This document shows, piece by piece, positions 49,641 through 58,439 of a stretch of DNA of 64,000 bases. The DNA is taken from the NCBI GenBank assembly GCA_049306095.1, contig JBAQPU010000032.1, positions 1-64,000 on the forward strand, in the 5' to 3' direction. Position 1 is the stretch's first letter. Every line of letters begins with the position of its first letter. Origin of the DNA: UBA2336 sp049306095. GTDB taxonomy: Bacteria > Bacteroidota > Bacteroidia > Cytophagales > Cyclobacteriaceae. Both the position numbers and the translations under genes were made by a program. The notes below the pieces were generated by a model. That model saw only the letters and a list, made by a program, of their open reading frames with translations, was not told the origin of the DNA and did no database searches.

Positions 49641-50096
49641 TCACTTCTTTATTAATATACCCATTTCATAGTGTCTCTCTTCCGTTACATTCCCGGAGGT
49701 ATCATAATACGTATGAATTCCTTGACGTTGATCGTTGACGTATTTTCCCGACACCTTCATGCTTCCGTTTTTGTACCATTGTACATAGGCTCCGTTTAAT
49801 TGGTCATGCGTATAGTTGCTTTCACTTTTGATTGAACCGTTTTCGTACCAGGTTTTCCAGGTTCCATTGCGCTTACCATCCACAAAATTTCCTTCTGTCA
49901 TTTTATTTCCATTTTCATACCACCACGTCCAGACACCCTCGGCCTTGCCATGAATAAACGCCCCTGTGGTTTTGGGTTTTCCGCTGGCAAAATGAGGTGT
50001 TTCTGGTTCGCGTTCTGCCACAATCCAAATCATTGCTACAACCGCCAAAAAACCAAAAACCTTGGCATAATGCAGGATGTTCCTCCCAGGTTGCAT
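49641..50096 (-). CDS. MORN-repeat (YwqK-like) protein
   Basis: The 151-residue protein has an N-terminal membrane anchor (about 8-24) and at least four MORN_2 repeats of the form G-x-W-x-W-Y-x-N-G: WTWWYENGNKMTEGNF, WKTWYENGSIKSESNY, YVQWYKNGSMKVSGKY, HTYYDTSGNVTEERHY. Such proteins are often labelled antitoxin YwqK by similarity, but no toxin is present here. It is divergent from the nar operon across operator 4. Confidence 0.8.
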   Translation of the reverse strand: MQPGRNILHYAKVFGFLAVVAMIWIVAEREPETPHFASGKPKTTGAFIHGKAEGVWTWWYENGNKMTEGNFVDGKRNGTWKTWYENGSIKSESNYTHDQLNGAYVQWYKNGSMKVSGKYVNDQRQGIHTYYDTSGNVTEERHYEMGILIKK

Positions 50097-50133
50097 GGGG
50101 TCATGCCTCGAAATTTTCTATCGCACCATTCAT

Positions 50134-50153
50134 AAAAGATAAAATAGTCTTTT
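50134..50153. promoter_or_regulatory. palindromic operator 4 (nar operon)
   Basis: AAAAGA-TAAAATAG-TCTTTT, the most symmetrical copy. It is 49 bp upstream of the cytochrome c ATG and 38 bp from the divergent MORN gene. A degenerate -7 box (TATTTATT, 50175-50182) would put it near -42 of the nar promoter, similar to its place at tnaA and osmC. Confidence 0.7.
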
Positions 50154-50202
50154 ATTATCTGATTTAAAATTAGATATTTATTCCAGCACAATCAAACCCG
50201 GT

Positions 50203-51066
50203 ATGAATAGAAGATTTTTCTTTTTGGGTTTGCTGGTCATCCTGATTCAGCCAGCCATCGCACAGCAAAGTGGTGAAATGATGTTTAAAACATTTTGTTC
50301 AGCCTGCCACACCATTTCGAAGGGAAAACTAATAGGCCCAGATCTGGCCGATGTGCACACCCGAAGAAGTGATGCGTGGATGTTGGAATTTATAACGTCA
50401 TCGCAGGCCATGGTTAAGAAAGGAGATCCGGATGCCGTGGCGCTCTATGAAGAATTTAACAAAACCATTATGCCGGACGCACCCTATAAGCCGGATCAAA
50501 TCAAAGAAATCATCACCTACATCAAATCAAAAAGCCCAAGCTATGTAGCCAGCGCTGAGCCATCGGCAACACCCGTTCAAACTGAGCCGGAAATTCCGGT
50601 TCGATCCGTCAACGAGGCTACTGAGGGCGAAATCAAAACCGGCCAATTGCTTTTTGCCGGTGTTAGCAGGTTGAGTGCCGGAGGCCCGGGATGCATCTCG
50701 TGTCACAATGTTAAAAATAATACACTGGTGGGTGGTGGACTGTTAGCAAAAGACCTGACCGATGCATTCTCCCGAATGAACGAGGCTGGTGTTAAAGCCA
50801 TCCTTACTTCACCGCCTTTCCCGGCCATGAAGGTGGCCTACCAAAACGCACCCATCACTGAAGAAGAAGCCTACAACCTCACAGCCTTTTTAAAGTATGC
50901 CGATGAAGAGCAATACGGACAATATCCCCGCAACTGGAAATATTTCTTTTTGCTGGCTGGTGGCACCGGTTTCTTAGCGCTGCTGGGCATCTTTTCGGTT
51001 GTATGGTCTAATCGAAAGAAAAAAGCGGTGAATAAAAAAATATTCGATCGTCAGGTTTATTCATAA
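50203..51066 (+). CDS. dihaem c-type cytochrome of the nar operon
   Basis: The 287-residue protein has a signal peptide (1-20, ending AIAQQ) and two cytochrome c domains with CSACH (32-36) and CISCH (164-168). Candidate Met ligands are in TIMPDAP (90) and FPAMKVAY. A C-terminal transmembrane helix (about 243-262) and a basic tail anchor it to the inner membrane facing the periplasm. It is 10 bp upstream of narG. Like NarC-type cytochromes in some nitrate reductase operons, it may give NarGHI an extra electron path. Confidence 0.88.
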   Translation: MNRRFFFLGLLVILIQPAIAQQSGEMMFKTFCSACHTISKGKLIGPDLADVHTRRSDAWMLEFITSSQAMVKKGDPDAVALYEEFNKTIMPDAPYKPDQIKEIITYIKSKSPSYVASAEPSATPVQTEPEIPVRSVNEATEGEIKTGQLLFAGVSRLSAGGPGCISCHNVKNNTLVGGGLLAKDLTDAFSRMNEAGVKAILTSPPFPAMKVAYQNAPITEEEAYNLTAFLKYADEEQYGQYPRNWKYFFLLAGGTGFLALLGIFSVVWSNRKKKAVNKKIFDRQVYS

Positions 51067-51076
51067 CACAAATACT

Positions 51077-54000
51077 ATGAGTTGGATTGAAGACATCATA
51101 TCGCCTCAAACCCGTAAGTGGGAAGAGTTTTATCGCAACCGCTTTCAGCACGACCGCATTGTGCGCAGTACGCATGGTGTAAACTGCACCGGTGGTTGTT
51201 CCTGGCAAATTCACGTGAAAGACGGAATTGTAGTATGGGAAACGCAACAATTGGATTATCCCTTGCTGGAAAGTTCGCTTCCACCCTATGAGCCGCGAGG
51301 TTGCCAGCGCGGAATTTCGTACTCCTGGTATTTGTACAGCCCGTTGCGAATTAAATACCCGCTAATCCGTGGTGCGCTGATTGACATTTGGCGTGAAGCA
51401 AAAAAATCAGCAGCCGATCCGGTGGAAGCCTGGACCGCTATCCAAAACGATCCGGAAAAAAGAAAGAAATATCAAAATGCACGAGGCAAAGGCGGCTTCC
51501 GCAGAGTGGCATGGGAAGAAGTGCTGGAGTTGATGGCTGCTGCCAATATTTACACAGCAAAAAAATACGGCCCCGATCGCGTTATCGGATTTTCTCCAAT
51601 ACCCGCCATGTCCATGTTAAGTTATGCGGCAGGTGCCCGCTTCCTTCAATTGTTTGGTGGTGTTAACCTGAGCTTTTACGATTGGTATTGCGACTTGCCT
51701 ACGGCCTTTCCCGAAATATGGGGTGAGCAAACCGATGTGTGCGAAAGCGCTGACTGGTACAATGCAAAGATGATTGCCGACATGGGTGCGTGTTTGAATA
51801 TGACCCGTACACCCGACTGTCATTTCTTTGCAGAATCGCGGCACAACGGAACCAAAGCCGTGGTGTTCTCGCCCGACTTCAGCCAGGTTTGTAAATATGC
51901 CGATCAGTGGGTGCCGCTCCATGCCGGCAGCGATGGCGCTTTCTGGATGGCGGTTACACATATAATATTAAAGGAGTGGCATCACCAGAAACAAACGAAA
52001 TATTTCCTCGACTACACCAAGCAATACACCGACAGCGCCTTCCTCGTTAAACTTGAAAAAGATGGCGACAAACTGGTGCCCGGCCAACTCGTGCGCGCCA
52101 ACGAAATGTCTGAATTCAGCAGTCTCGAAAATGGCGACTGGAAATTCTTAAGCCTGGATAGTAAGACCAACAAACTCGTGGTACCGAAAGGAGCTATGGG
52201 GCACCGTTGGGAAAAGAAAGGCGGCAACTGGAACATGAAGCTGGAAAATGAAATCGATAACCAGTCCTATGATCCGTACCTCACCTTACTTAAAAATAGC
52301 GATGAGGTACTCCAGGTAACGTTCACCGAATTCGGCCTCGACATGCACCGCCAGCGTGGTGTGCCAGTAAAATATCTTCAAACCGCTTCGGGTAAAGTTC
52401 CGGTAACTACGGTTTATGATTTAATCATGGCGCAATACGGTGTTGACCGTGGTCTGCAAGGCGATTACCCGAAAGACTATACCGATAAAGATGCCGCCTA
52501 TACTCCTGCATGGCAGGAAATTTTCACCGGGGTTGATTCAAAAACCGTTGTCCAGTTTGCACAAGAGTGGGCCAACACGGCCAACCTTACCGGAGGCAAG
52601 TGTATGATTATTGTAGGTGCGGGTATTAACCACTGGTATCATGCCAACCTCATGTACCGGGCAGGAATTATGGCGTTAATGTTAACGGGTTGCGTGGGCA
52701 GAAATGGCGGTGGCATGAACCACTACGTTGGACAAGAAAAACTTGCTCCCGTTGACTCCTGGGGCGCTATCGCCTTTGCGAAAGACTGGCATGCCTCTTC
52801 GCGGCTTCAGCAAGCTCCACTGTGGCACTACATTAACACCTGCCAGTATCGTTACGATGGTCAGTTTTCGAAATACAACACCGTTCCGAAAAACAAATGG
52901 ACCAAGCAACACACAGCCGATACCATCTTTCAATCGGTGCGCATGGGCTGGATGCCGTTTTACCCGCAGTTCAATCAGAATACACTTGAACTAAGTAAGG
53001 AAGCGGAACAAAATGGCGCAAAAACCGATGATGAAATCAAAAATTATGTTGTTGAGAAACTGAAGTCTAAAAAACTTCAGTATGCCGTGGGCGATCCTGA
53101 GGCTGAAGAAAACCATCCGAAGGTGTGGTACATCTGGCGGGGCAACGCCATCATGGGCAGCATGAAGGGCCACGAATATGCATTGAAGCATTACCTGGGA
53201 ACGCATTCGAATCGCATTGCCAAAGACTCGGGCGACCATACCGAGGAAGTGAAGTGGCATGATATTGCTCCCGAAGGTAAGATGGATCTTGTGGTGGACC
53301 TCAACTTCCGCATGGATTCTTCAGCACTCTATTCTGATATTGTGCTGCCTGCGGCAAGCTGGTATGAAAAAGCAGATTTGAACAGCACCGACTTGCACTC
53401 GTTCATCCACCCGCTGTCGGCTGCTATTGCCCCGGTGTGGGAAGCCAAAACCGACTGGGACATTTTCAAACTTATTGCCAAACATACCAGCGAAATTGCC
53501 AGGCAACATTTAAAGGATCCACAAAAGGATATTGTTTGCTCACCGCTTTCTCATGATTCAGCCGGGGAAATCACACAACGCCATGTAAAGGATTGGTACA
53601 AGGGAGAATGCGAACCTATTCCCGGTAAAACCATGCATGGCATCAGTGTAGTGGAGCGCGATTACACAAAACTTTTCGACAAGTACATTTCGTTGGGCGA
53701 TCGCATTAAAACCAGCGGTTTAGGCGCACACGGAAATAATTACCAATGCGGTGATGTGTACGAAGAAATACTTGACTCTAATCATTTTCCGAAAGAACGG
53801 CTGAACGGCAAATCATATCCATCGCTAAAAGAAGATCGCGATGCGGCAAATGTGTTGTTGAAATTGTCCACGCTTACCAATGGAAAGCTAACGGTCCGAG
53901 CTTATCAGGAAGCCGAAAAGAAAACCGGTTTGGTGCTAACCGATATTGGTGACGGTTACGAACAGGTAGGCATTACCTATGGTGATTTACAGGCGCAACC

Positions 54001-54691
54001 AAGAAGGTACAACTCTTCACCCCTCTGGTCGGGATTGATGCAGGATGGCCGCGCCTACTCTGCCTATACCTACAATGTCGAGCGCCTGGTGCCGTGGCGA
54101 ACGCTCACCGGAAGGCAACACTTCTACCTCGATCATGAATTGTATATCGCCTATGGCGAACACCTGCCAACCTACAAACCTTCACCTAAACCCGAAGCGT
54201 ATGGCGATTTGCGCGAAACCCTTCAACGCGAAGAAGCTAAAATATTGAATTGCCTCACGCCTCATGGTAAGTGGCACATTCACTCCACGTATATGGAGAA
54301 TTTGCGCATGCTTACCCTGTCGCGCGGATGCGAGCCTTGCTGGATCAGCGAAAAAGATGCCGCGGATTTAGGAATAAAAGACAACGACTGGGTAGAGGTG
54401 TACAACGATCACGGAGTGTATTGCACACGGGCTTGTGTAAGCTCAAGAATACCGCGAGGAGTTTGTATTGTGTACCACGTTCCGGAACGAACAACCGGTA
54501 TTCCAAAATCGCAGGTGCGTGGAAACAAACGCGCAGGCGGGCATAACAGCTTTACGCGAATTCACCTGAAGCCGAATTACCTCACGGGCGGATACGGTCA
54601 GTTTTCGTATCACTTTAATTACTGGGGTCCCATTGCACCCAACCGCGATACGCACGTAATCGTGAAGAAGATGGAAAAATTAGTTTGGTAA
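51077..54691 (+). CDS. narG: respiratory nitrate reductase alpha subunit
   Basis: The 1204-residue Mo-bisMGD subunit reduces nitrate to nitrite. The FS0 cluster ligands are His33, Cys37, Cys41 and Cys75 (STHGVNCTGGCSW, PRGCQRG), matching the H-x3-C-x3-C-x34-C pattern of NarG. The segment FYDWYCDLPTAFPEIWGEQTD (from about 200) is the region that supplies the Asp Mo ligand in E. coli NarG. The length is close to the family norm (about 1250). The N terminus lacks an obvious full Tat signal. It is followed by narH, narJ and narI in the usual order. Confidence 0.96.
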   Translation: MSWIEDIISPQTRKWEEFYRNRFQHDRIVRSTHGVNCTGGCSWQIHVKDGIVVWETQQLDYPLLESSLPPYEPRGCQRGISYSWYLYSPLRIKYPLIRGALIDIWREAKKSAADPVEAWTAIQNDPEKRKKYQNARGKGGFRRVAWEEVLELMAAANIYTAKKYGPDRVIGFSPIPAMSMLSYAAGARFLQLFGGVNLSFYDWYCDLPTAFPEIWGEQTDVCESADWYNAKMIADMGACLNMTRTPDCHFFAESRHNGTKAVVFSPDFSQVCKYADQWVPLHAGSDGAFWMAVTHIILKEWHHQKQTKYFLDYTKQYTDSAFLVKLEKDGDKLVPGQLVRANEMSEFSSLENGDWKFLSLDSKTNKLVVPKGAMGHRWEKKGGNWNMKLENEIDNQSYDPYLTLLKNSDEVLQVTFTEFGLDMHRQRGVPVKYLQTASGKVPVTTVYDLIMAQYGVDRGLQGDYPKDYTDKDAAYTPAWQEIFTGVDSKTVVQFAQEWANTANLTGGKCMIIVGAGINHWYHANLMYRAGIMALMLTGCVGRNGGGMNHYVGQEKLAPVDSWGAIAFAKDWHASSRLQQAPLWHYINTCQYRYDGQFSKYNTVPKNKWTKQHTADTIFQSVRMGWMPFYPQFNQNTLELSKEAEQNGAKTDDEIKNYVVEKLKSKKLQYAVGDPEAEENHPKVWYIWRGNAIMGSMKGHEYALKHYLGTHSNRIAKDSGDHTEEVKWHDIAPEGKMDLVVDLNFRMDSSALYSDIVLPAASWYEKADLNSTDLHSFIHPLSAAIAPVWEAKTDWDIFKLIAKHTSEIARQHLKDPQKDIVCSPLSHDSAGEITQRHVKDWYKGECEPIPGKTMHGISVVERDYTKLFDKYISLGDRIKTSGLGAHGNNYQCGDVYEEILDSNHFPKERLNGKSYPSLKEDRDAANVLLKLSTLTNGKLTVRAYQEAEKKTGLVLTDIGDGYEQVGITYGDLQAQPRRYNSSPLWSGLMQDGRAYSAYTYNVERLVPWRTLTGRQHFYLDHELYIAYGEHLPTYKPSPKPEAYGDLRETLQREEAKILNCLTPHGKWHIHSTYMENLRMLTLSRGCEPCWISEKDAADLGIKDNDWVEVYNDHGVYCTRACVSSRIPRGVCIVYHVPERTTGIPKSQVRGNKRAGGHNSFTRIHLKPNYLTGGYGQFSYHFNYWGPIAPNRDTHVIVKKMEKLVW

Positions 54692-54719
54692 CATTTCGAA
54701 CCGGTAAAAAAGAAATAGC

Positions 54720-56270
54720 ATGGATGTAAGAGCACAAATGTCAATGGTTTTTCACCTCGATAAGTGCATCGGGTGTCATACCTGTTCCATTGCCTGTAAA
54801 AATATCTGGACCGACCGAAAAGGTGCAGAGTACATGTGGTGGAACAACGTGGAAACAAAGCCGGGTACAGGTTATCCTACAAAATGGGAGGATCAGGAAA
54901 TTTATAAAGGAGGCTGGGAGAAAAAGGAACGCGATATCAGTCTGAAGGGCGCAGGAAAACTTCGCGGACTGATGAATATCTTTCATAACCCGCACCTTCC
55001 CGTAATTGATGATTACTACGAGCCTTTCACGTACAAGTACCTTGACCTGATTGAATCACCGGCCATGAACGATCAGCCCACCGCCCGACCGGTGTCGTTA
55101 ATCACAGGCAAGCCCATCGACATAAAGGCAGGACCCAACTGGGATGACGACTTAAGCGGAACACCCGATTACGCCCGGCAGGATCCAAACCTCAAGAACT
55201 TATCGCCTGCCGAACAGGAAGCCATGTTTCAATTAGAGCGCATGGCGTTCTATTACCTGCCCCGCATCTGCAACCACTGCCTCAATCCTGCGTGTGTCGC
55301 CTCTTGTCCTTCGGGAGCCATCTACAAACGTGGCGAAGATGGCGTGGTGCTCATCAATCAGAATGTTTGTCGTGCGTGGCGCATGTGCGTAACGGCTTGT
55401 CCGTACAAGAAATCGTACTTTAACTGGCATACCGGAAAATCTGAAAAATGTATTTTGTGTTACCCGCGTATTGAAGCAGGGTATGCACCAGCCTGTATGC
55501 ATTCGTGTGTGGGCCGCATTCGTTACCTGGGTGTGGTGTTGTACGATGCCGACCTCATTCACGATGCGGCTTCGGCCGATGAAAAATCACTGGTGGATTA
55601 TCAACTCAACACCATTCTCGATCCATTCAACGAACAGGTAATTGAATCGGCACGTAAAAACGGAGTGGCCGATTCCACCATCAAAGCCGCACAGGATTCG
55701 CCAACCTACAAGTTTGTAAAACAATGGGGCCTTGCGTTGCCGCTGCACCCGGAGTTCAGAACCCTGCCGATGTTGTTTTATGTGCCACCGTTGTTACCGG
55801 TGATGGCTTCGCTGCGTGAAGTAACGAATACCGATCAATCGAAGAAGATGGATCCCATTGCCAAGTACTGGAACGACAATTGGCTTTACGACACGAGTAC
55901 AGAAGAATTGTGGGGAACGATCGATCAGGCCCGTTTCCCTCTACAGTACCTCGCCAGCTTGTTTAGCGCGGGCGATACCGGCAAGGTGAAGCACATCCTT
56001 AAAAAACTGATGGCCGTGCGCATCTACCGCAGAAGCAAAACCGTAGGCGACATTGCAGAAGAGAAAGTGAAAAAGACAATGGCCGATGTTGGCCTAACGG
56101 CCGATGAAGCAGAAGCCATTTACTACCTAACCTCATTGGCGCGCTTTGACGATCGGTTTGTAATACCGGCATCGCACCGTGAACAGTCCATTGAAATGCT
56201 TGAGTTTGCCGGTGACAATCGCGGAAGTGTTGGTTTTGGATTTAAGTCAGAGCCCCTTCGGGGAAACTAG
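54720..56270 (+). CDS. narH: respiratory nitrate reductase beta subunit
   Basis: The 516-residue iron-sulfur subunit carries electrons from NarI to NarG. Cysteine groups are CIGCHTCSIAC (16-26), CNHCLNPACVASC (about 184-196), CRAWRMCVTACPYKK (about 217-231, with the Trp that makes the [3Fe-4S] site) and CILCYPRIEAGYAPACMHSC. The order and the Trp substitution match NarH/NxrB. It starts 28 bp after narG. Confidence 0.96.
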   Translation: MDVRAQMSMVFHLDKCIGCHTCSIACKNIWTDRKGAEYMWWNNVETKPGTGYPTKWEDQEIYKGGWEKKERDISLKGAGKLRGLMNIFHNPHLPVIDDYYEPFTYKYLDLIESPAMNDQPTARPVSLITGKPIDIKAGPNWDDDLSGTPDYARQDPNLKNLSPAEQEAMFQLERMAFYYLPRICNHCLNPACVASCPSGAIYKRGEDGVVLINQNVCRAWRMCVTACPYKKSYFNWHTGKSEKCILCYPRIEAGYAPACMHSCVGRIRYLGVVLYDADLIHDAASADEKSLVDYQLNTILDPFNEQVIESARKNGVADSTIKAAQDSPTYKFVKQWGLALPLHPEFRTLPMLFYVPPLLPVMASLREVTNTDQSKKMDPIAKYWNDNWLYDTSTEELWGTIDQARFPLQYLASLFSAGDTGKVKHILKKLMAVRIYRRSKTVGDIAEEKVKKTMADVGLTADEAEAIYYLTSLARFDDRFVIPASHREQSIEMLEFAGDNRGSVGFGFKSEPLRGN

Positions 56271-56289
56271 TAATTAGTAAAGCCTGGTT

Positions 56290-56955
56290 ATGGAAAACAA
56301 AGAAATTTTTTCAAAGTATAATTTGCTGGCATCCCTTGTCGATTTCCCGGGCGTAGGCTTTGTAGAGACCGTTCGGGAATGCCAATTGTACCTGGATGGG
56401 AAATATCCGGACCTGAGTGAGGTGATGGAACCGTTCACCGATTTTGTATCGGAAGTATCGTTGGATGAATTGCAGGAATTACATACCCGCACGTTTGATG
56501 TGCAGGCGATCACCACACTTGATCTCGGATATTTGTTGTTTGGAGACGACTACAAGCGGGCCGAACTGCTGGTTAATCTTAATCGCGAACATACGGAGGC
56601 ATGTAACTCCTGCGGGCATGAACTTGCCGATCACTTGCCCAACGTAATACGCCTTGTTTCAAAAATGCCATCCGAAGAACTCAGGAACGAATTGGTGATA
56701 AAACTTATTTGCCCCGGCTTAACCAAGATGATTTCTGAATTCGAACCGTTTAACCTCGAAAAAAAGAATGAGGTATATAAGCGGCATCATAAAACCCTGA
56801 TTGAAATGCCCGCATCGTATGGAACACTCTACCAGCGTCCGTTGAGTGTATTGCTGGAAATTTTCAGGATGGATTTTGAATTGCCGGTACAACCCACCGA
56901 AAACACCGCTGATTTTATGGAAGCAATCAGTACGGAAATGAAACTGGAAGAATAA
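56290..56955 (+). CDS. narJ: nitrate reductase assembly chaperone
   Basis: The 221-residue helical protein is NarJ (delta subunit), which binds the NarG N terminus and directs Mo-cofactor insertion and membrane attachment. Recognisable stretches are YNLLASLVDFPGVGF, LQELHTRTFDVQAITTLDLGYLLFGDDYKRAELL (about 57-90) and LADHLPNVIRLVSKM (about 110-124). It is located between narH and narI as usual. Confidence 0.93.
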   Translation: MENKEIFSKYNLLASLVDFPGVGFVETVRECQLYLDGKYPDLSEVMEPFTDFVSEVSLDELQELHTRTFDVQAITTLDLGYLLFGDDYKRAELLVNLNREHTEACNSCGHELADHLPNVIRLVSKMPSEELRNELVIKLICPGLTKMISEFEPFNLEKKNEVYKRHHKTLIEMPASYGTLYQRPLSVLLEIFRMDFELPVQPTENTADFMEAISTEMKLEE

Positions 56956-56967
56956 ATCGTTTAGACT

Positions 56968-57696
56968 ATGACCATCTTAAGCACATTCTTATTTATTATT
57001 CTGCCCTACCTGGCATTGGTTATTTTCTTACTGGGAACCATTTACCGGTATCGTAAAGTGAGGTTTCAGATTTCATCCCTTTCATCCGAATTCCTGGAAG
57101 GCAAGAAATTGTTTTGGGGCAGCGTACCCTTTCACTGGGGCATGTTGTTTTTATTTTTTGGACACCTTATCGCTTTTCTTATTCCGCGCGCAGTGTTAAT
57201 GTGGAATGGCCACCCGGTACGATTGCTTGTATTAGAGGTAGCTGCGTTTGCCTTCGGACTAAGCATGTTAGTGGGGCTGGTTAATCTGATTTACAGGCGC
57301 TGGACGAACGATCGCATTCGCGTAGTTACAACGTGGATGGACCACGTGGTAGAAATACTGCTGATTGCACAGGTGGTGTTGGGCTTGTGGGTTGCCCTGG
57401 AATATCGCTGGGGCTCTTCCTGGTTTGCATCAACGTTAACACCCTACTTATGGTCAATATTTCTACTTGAACCCAATATGGATGCCGTGGTAGCCATGCC
57501 GCTGGTCATTCAACTTCATATAGTAGGAGCCTACCTGATTGTACTGTCGTTCCCGTTTTCCAGGCTCATGCACGCCCTGGTTGCACCGTTGGATTACCTC
57601 TGGCGACCTTACCAGCGGGTAATCTGGAACTGGAATAAGAATAAAGTGCGGAATCCTTCAAACGGCTGGTCGGTGTACAGACCTAAAAATAATTAA
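56968..57696 (+). CDS. narI: respiratory nitrate reductase gamma subunit (cytochrome b)
   Basis: The 242-residue membrane subunit has five transmembrane helices and four haem-b histidines at positions equivalent to E. coli NarI: His56 and His66 (FHWGMLFLFFGH), His184 and His202 (QLHIVGAYL, RLMHALVAP). It oxidises menaquinol on the periplasmic side and passes electrons to NarH. It is 12 bp after narJ. Confidence 0.95.
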   Translation: MTILSTFLFIILPYLALVIFLLGTIYRYRKVRFQISSLSSEFLEGKKLFWGSVPFHWGMLFLFFGHLIAFLIPRAVLMWNGHPVRLLVLEVAAFAFGLSMLVGLVNLIYRRWTNDRIRVVTTWMDHVVEILLIAQVVLGLWVALEYRWGSSWFASTLTPYLWSIFLLEPNMDAVVAMPLVIQLHIVGAYLIVLSFPFSRLMHALVAPLDYLWRPYQRVIWNWNKNKVRNPSNGWSVYRPKNN

Positions 57697-57703
57697 CAGG
57701 TGT

Positions 57704-58381
57704 ATGATTGATCTAAAAAAACTTAATGCCACCGATCCACTCAAGCGCATGGCGGAAAAAGAATCCGGCACCGGAGAGTACTCGCCCATGGAGCCACCGG
57801 AAGCCTACATGCCCCCAACGACAGATGCTATTCCTTATGAAGATATGCACCCGTTGTTGCAGGGGCTGGTGGATGAGCACAATGAAATAGAAAAGGAACT
57901 GGATGGTTTTGAAAAATCGCTGCTCACATTTAAAGAGAATGGCTGGCGCCTGGATGAGCAACTGCACAAAAGTATCACTGCTTTCTTCAGTTATATCGAT
58001 GGCAAGGTGGTAAAGCATCAGCTTAAAGAAGAAAAAGTTCTGTTTCCGGTGGTGCAAAAGGCGTTGCTGGAAAATGGCGAACACAGTAACGGGAAATTTC
58101 CCAAGACGGCCATCGACATGCTGGAAGATGACCATCTTAAAATGATGCAACACCTTACCCTCGTGTTCAATTTAATTTCGCTGGGCACCCGATTGCCCGA
58201 TCCTGTTTCGCGTGCGCTTACGTTTGATGTGGCCGTAGAACAAGGAATCTCTCTTATTGAATTGACAAAACTGCATTTCTTCCGCGAGGAGAATGTAGTG
58301 TTTCCAAAAGCCAACAAGTATTTAAGTTCAACCGAGTTGGATGAAAGCCTGGCCGGAATGAAAACGTATGCTCAATATTAA
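57704..58381 (+). CDS. hemerythrin-domain protein of the nar operon
   Basis: This 225-residue protein has a proline-rich N terminus (about 1-45) followed by a four-helix hemerythrin domain with di-iron ligands in LVDEHNEIEKEL, HQLKEEKVLFPVV, LEDDHLKMMQHL and LHFFREENVVFPKA. Hemerythrins bind oxygen or NO or act as di-iron repair proteins. Start 7 bp after narI puts it in the nar transcript, which suggests protection of the reductase or NO handling during nitrate respiration. It differs from Ric in lacking the DUF542 domain. Confidence 0.88.
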   Translation: MIDLKKLNATDPLKRMAEKESGTGEYSPMEPPEAYMPPTTDAIPYEDMHPLLQGLVDEHNEIEKELDGFEKSLLTFKENGWRLDEQLHKSITAFFSYIDGKVVKHQLKEEKVLFPVVQKALLENGEHSNGKFPKTAIDMLEDDHLKMMQHLTLVFNLISLGTRLPDPVSRALTFDVAVEQGISLIELTKLHFFREENVVFPKANKYLSSTELDESLAGMKTYAQY

Positions 58382-58439
58382 ATGGTAGCTGTTACCGGGT
58401 AAAGTAGAAGGCACAAACAATACCGCATCCAATATTTGT

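Noticed and set aside
49641..50096. Antitoxin of a toxin-antitoxin pair (YwqK label)
   Set aside because: The MORN repeats explain the similarity and no toxin gene is adjacent. The neighbour is a CMD-fold protein.
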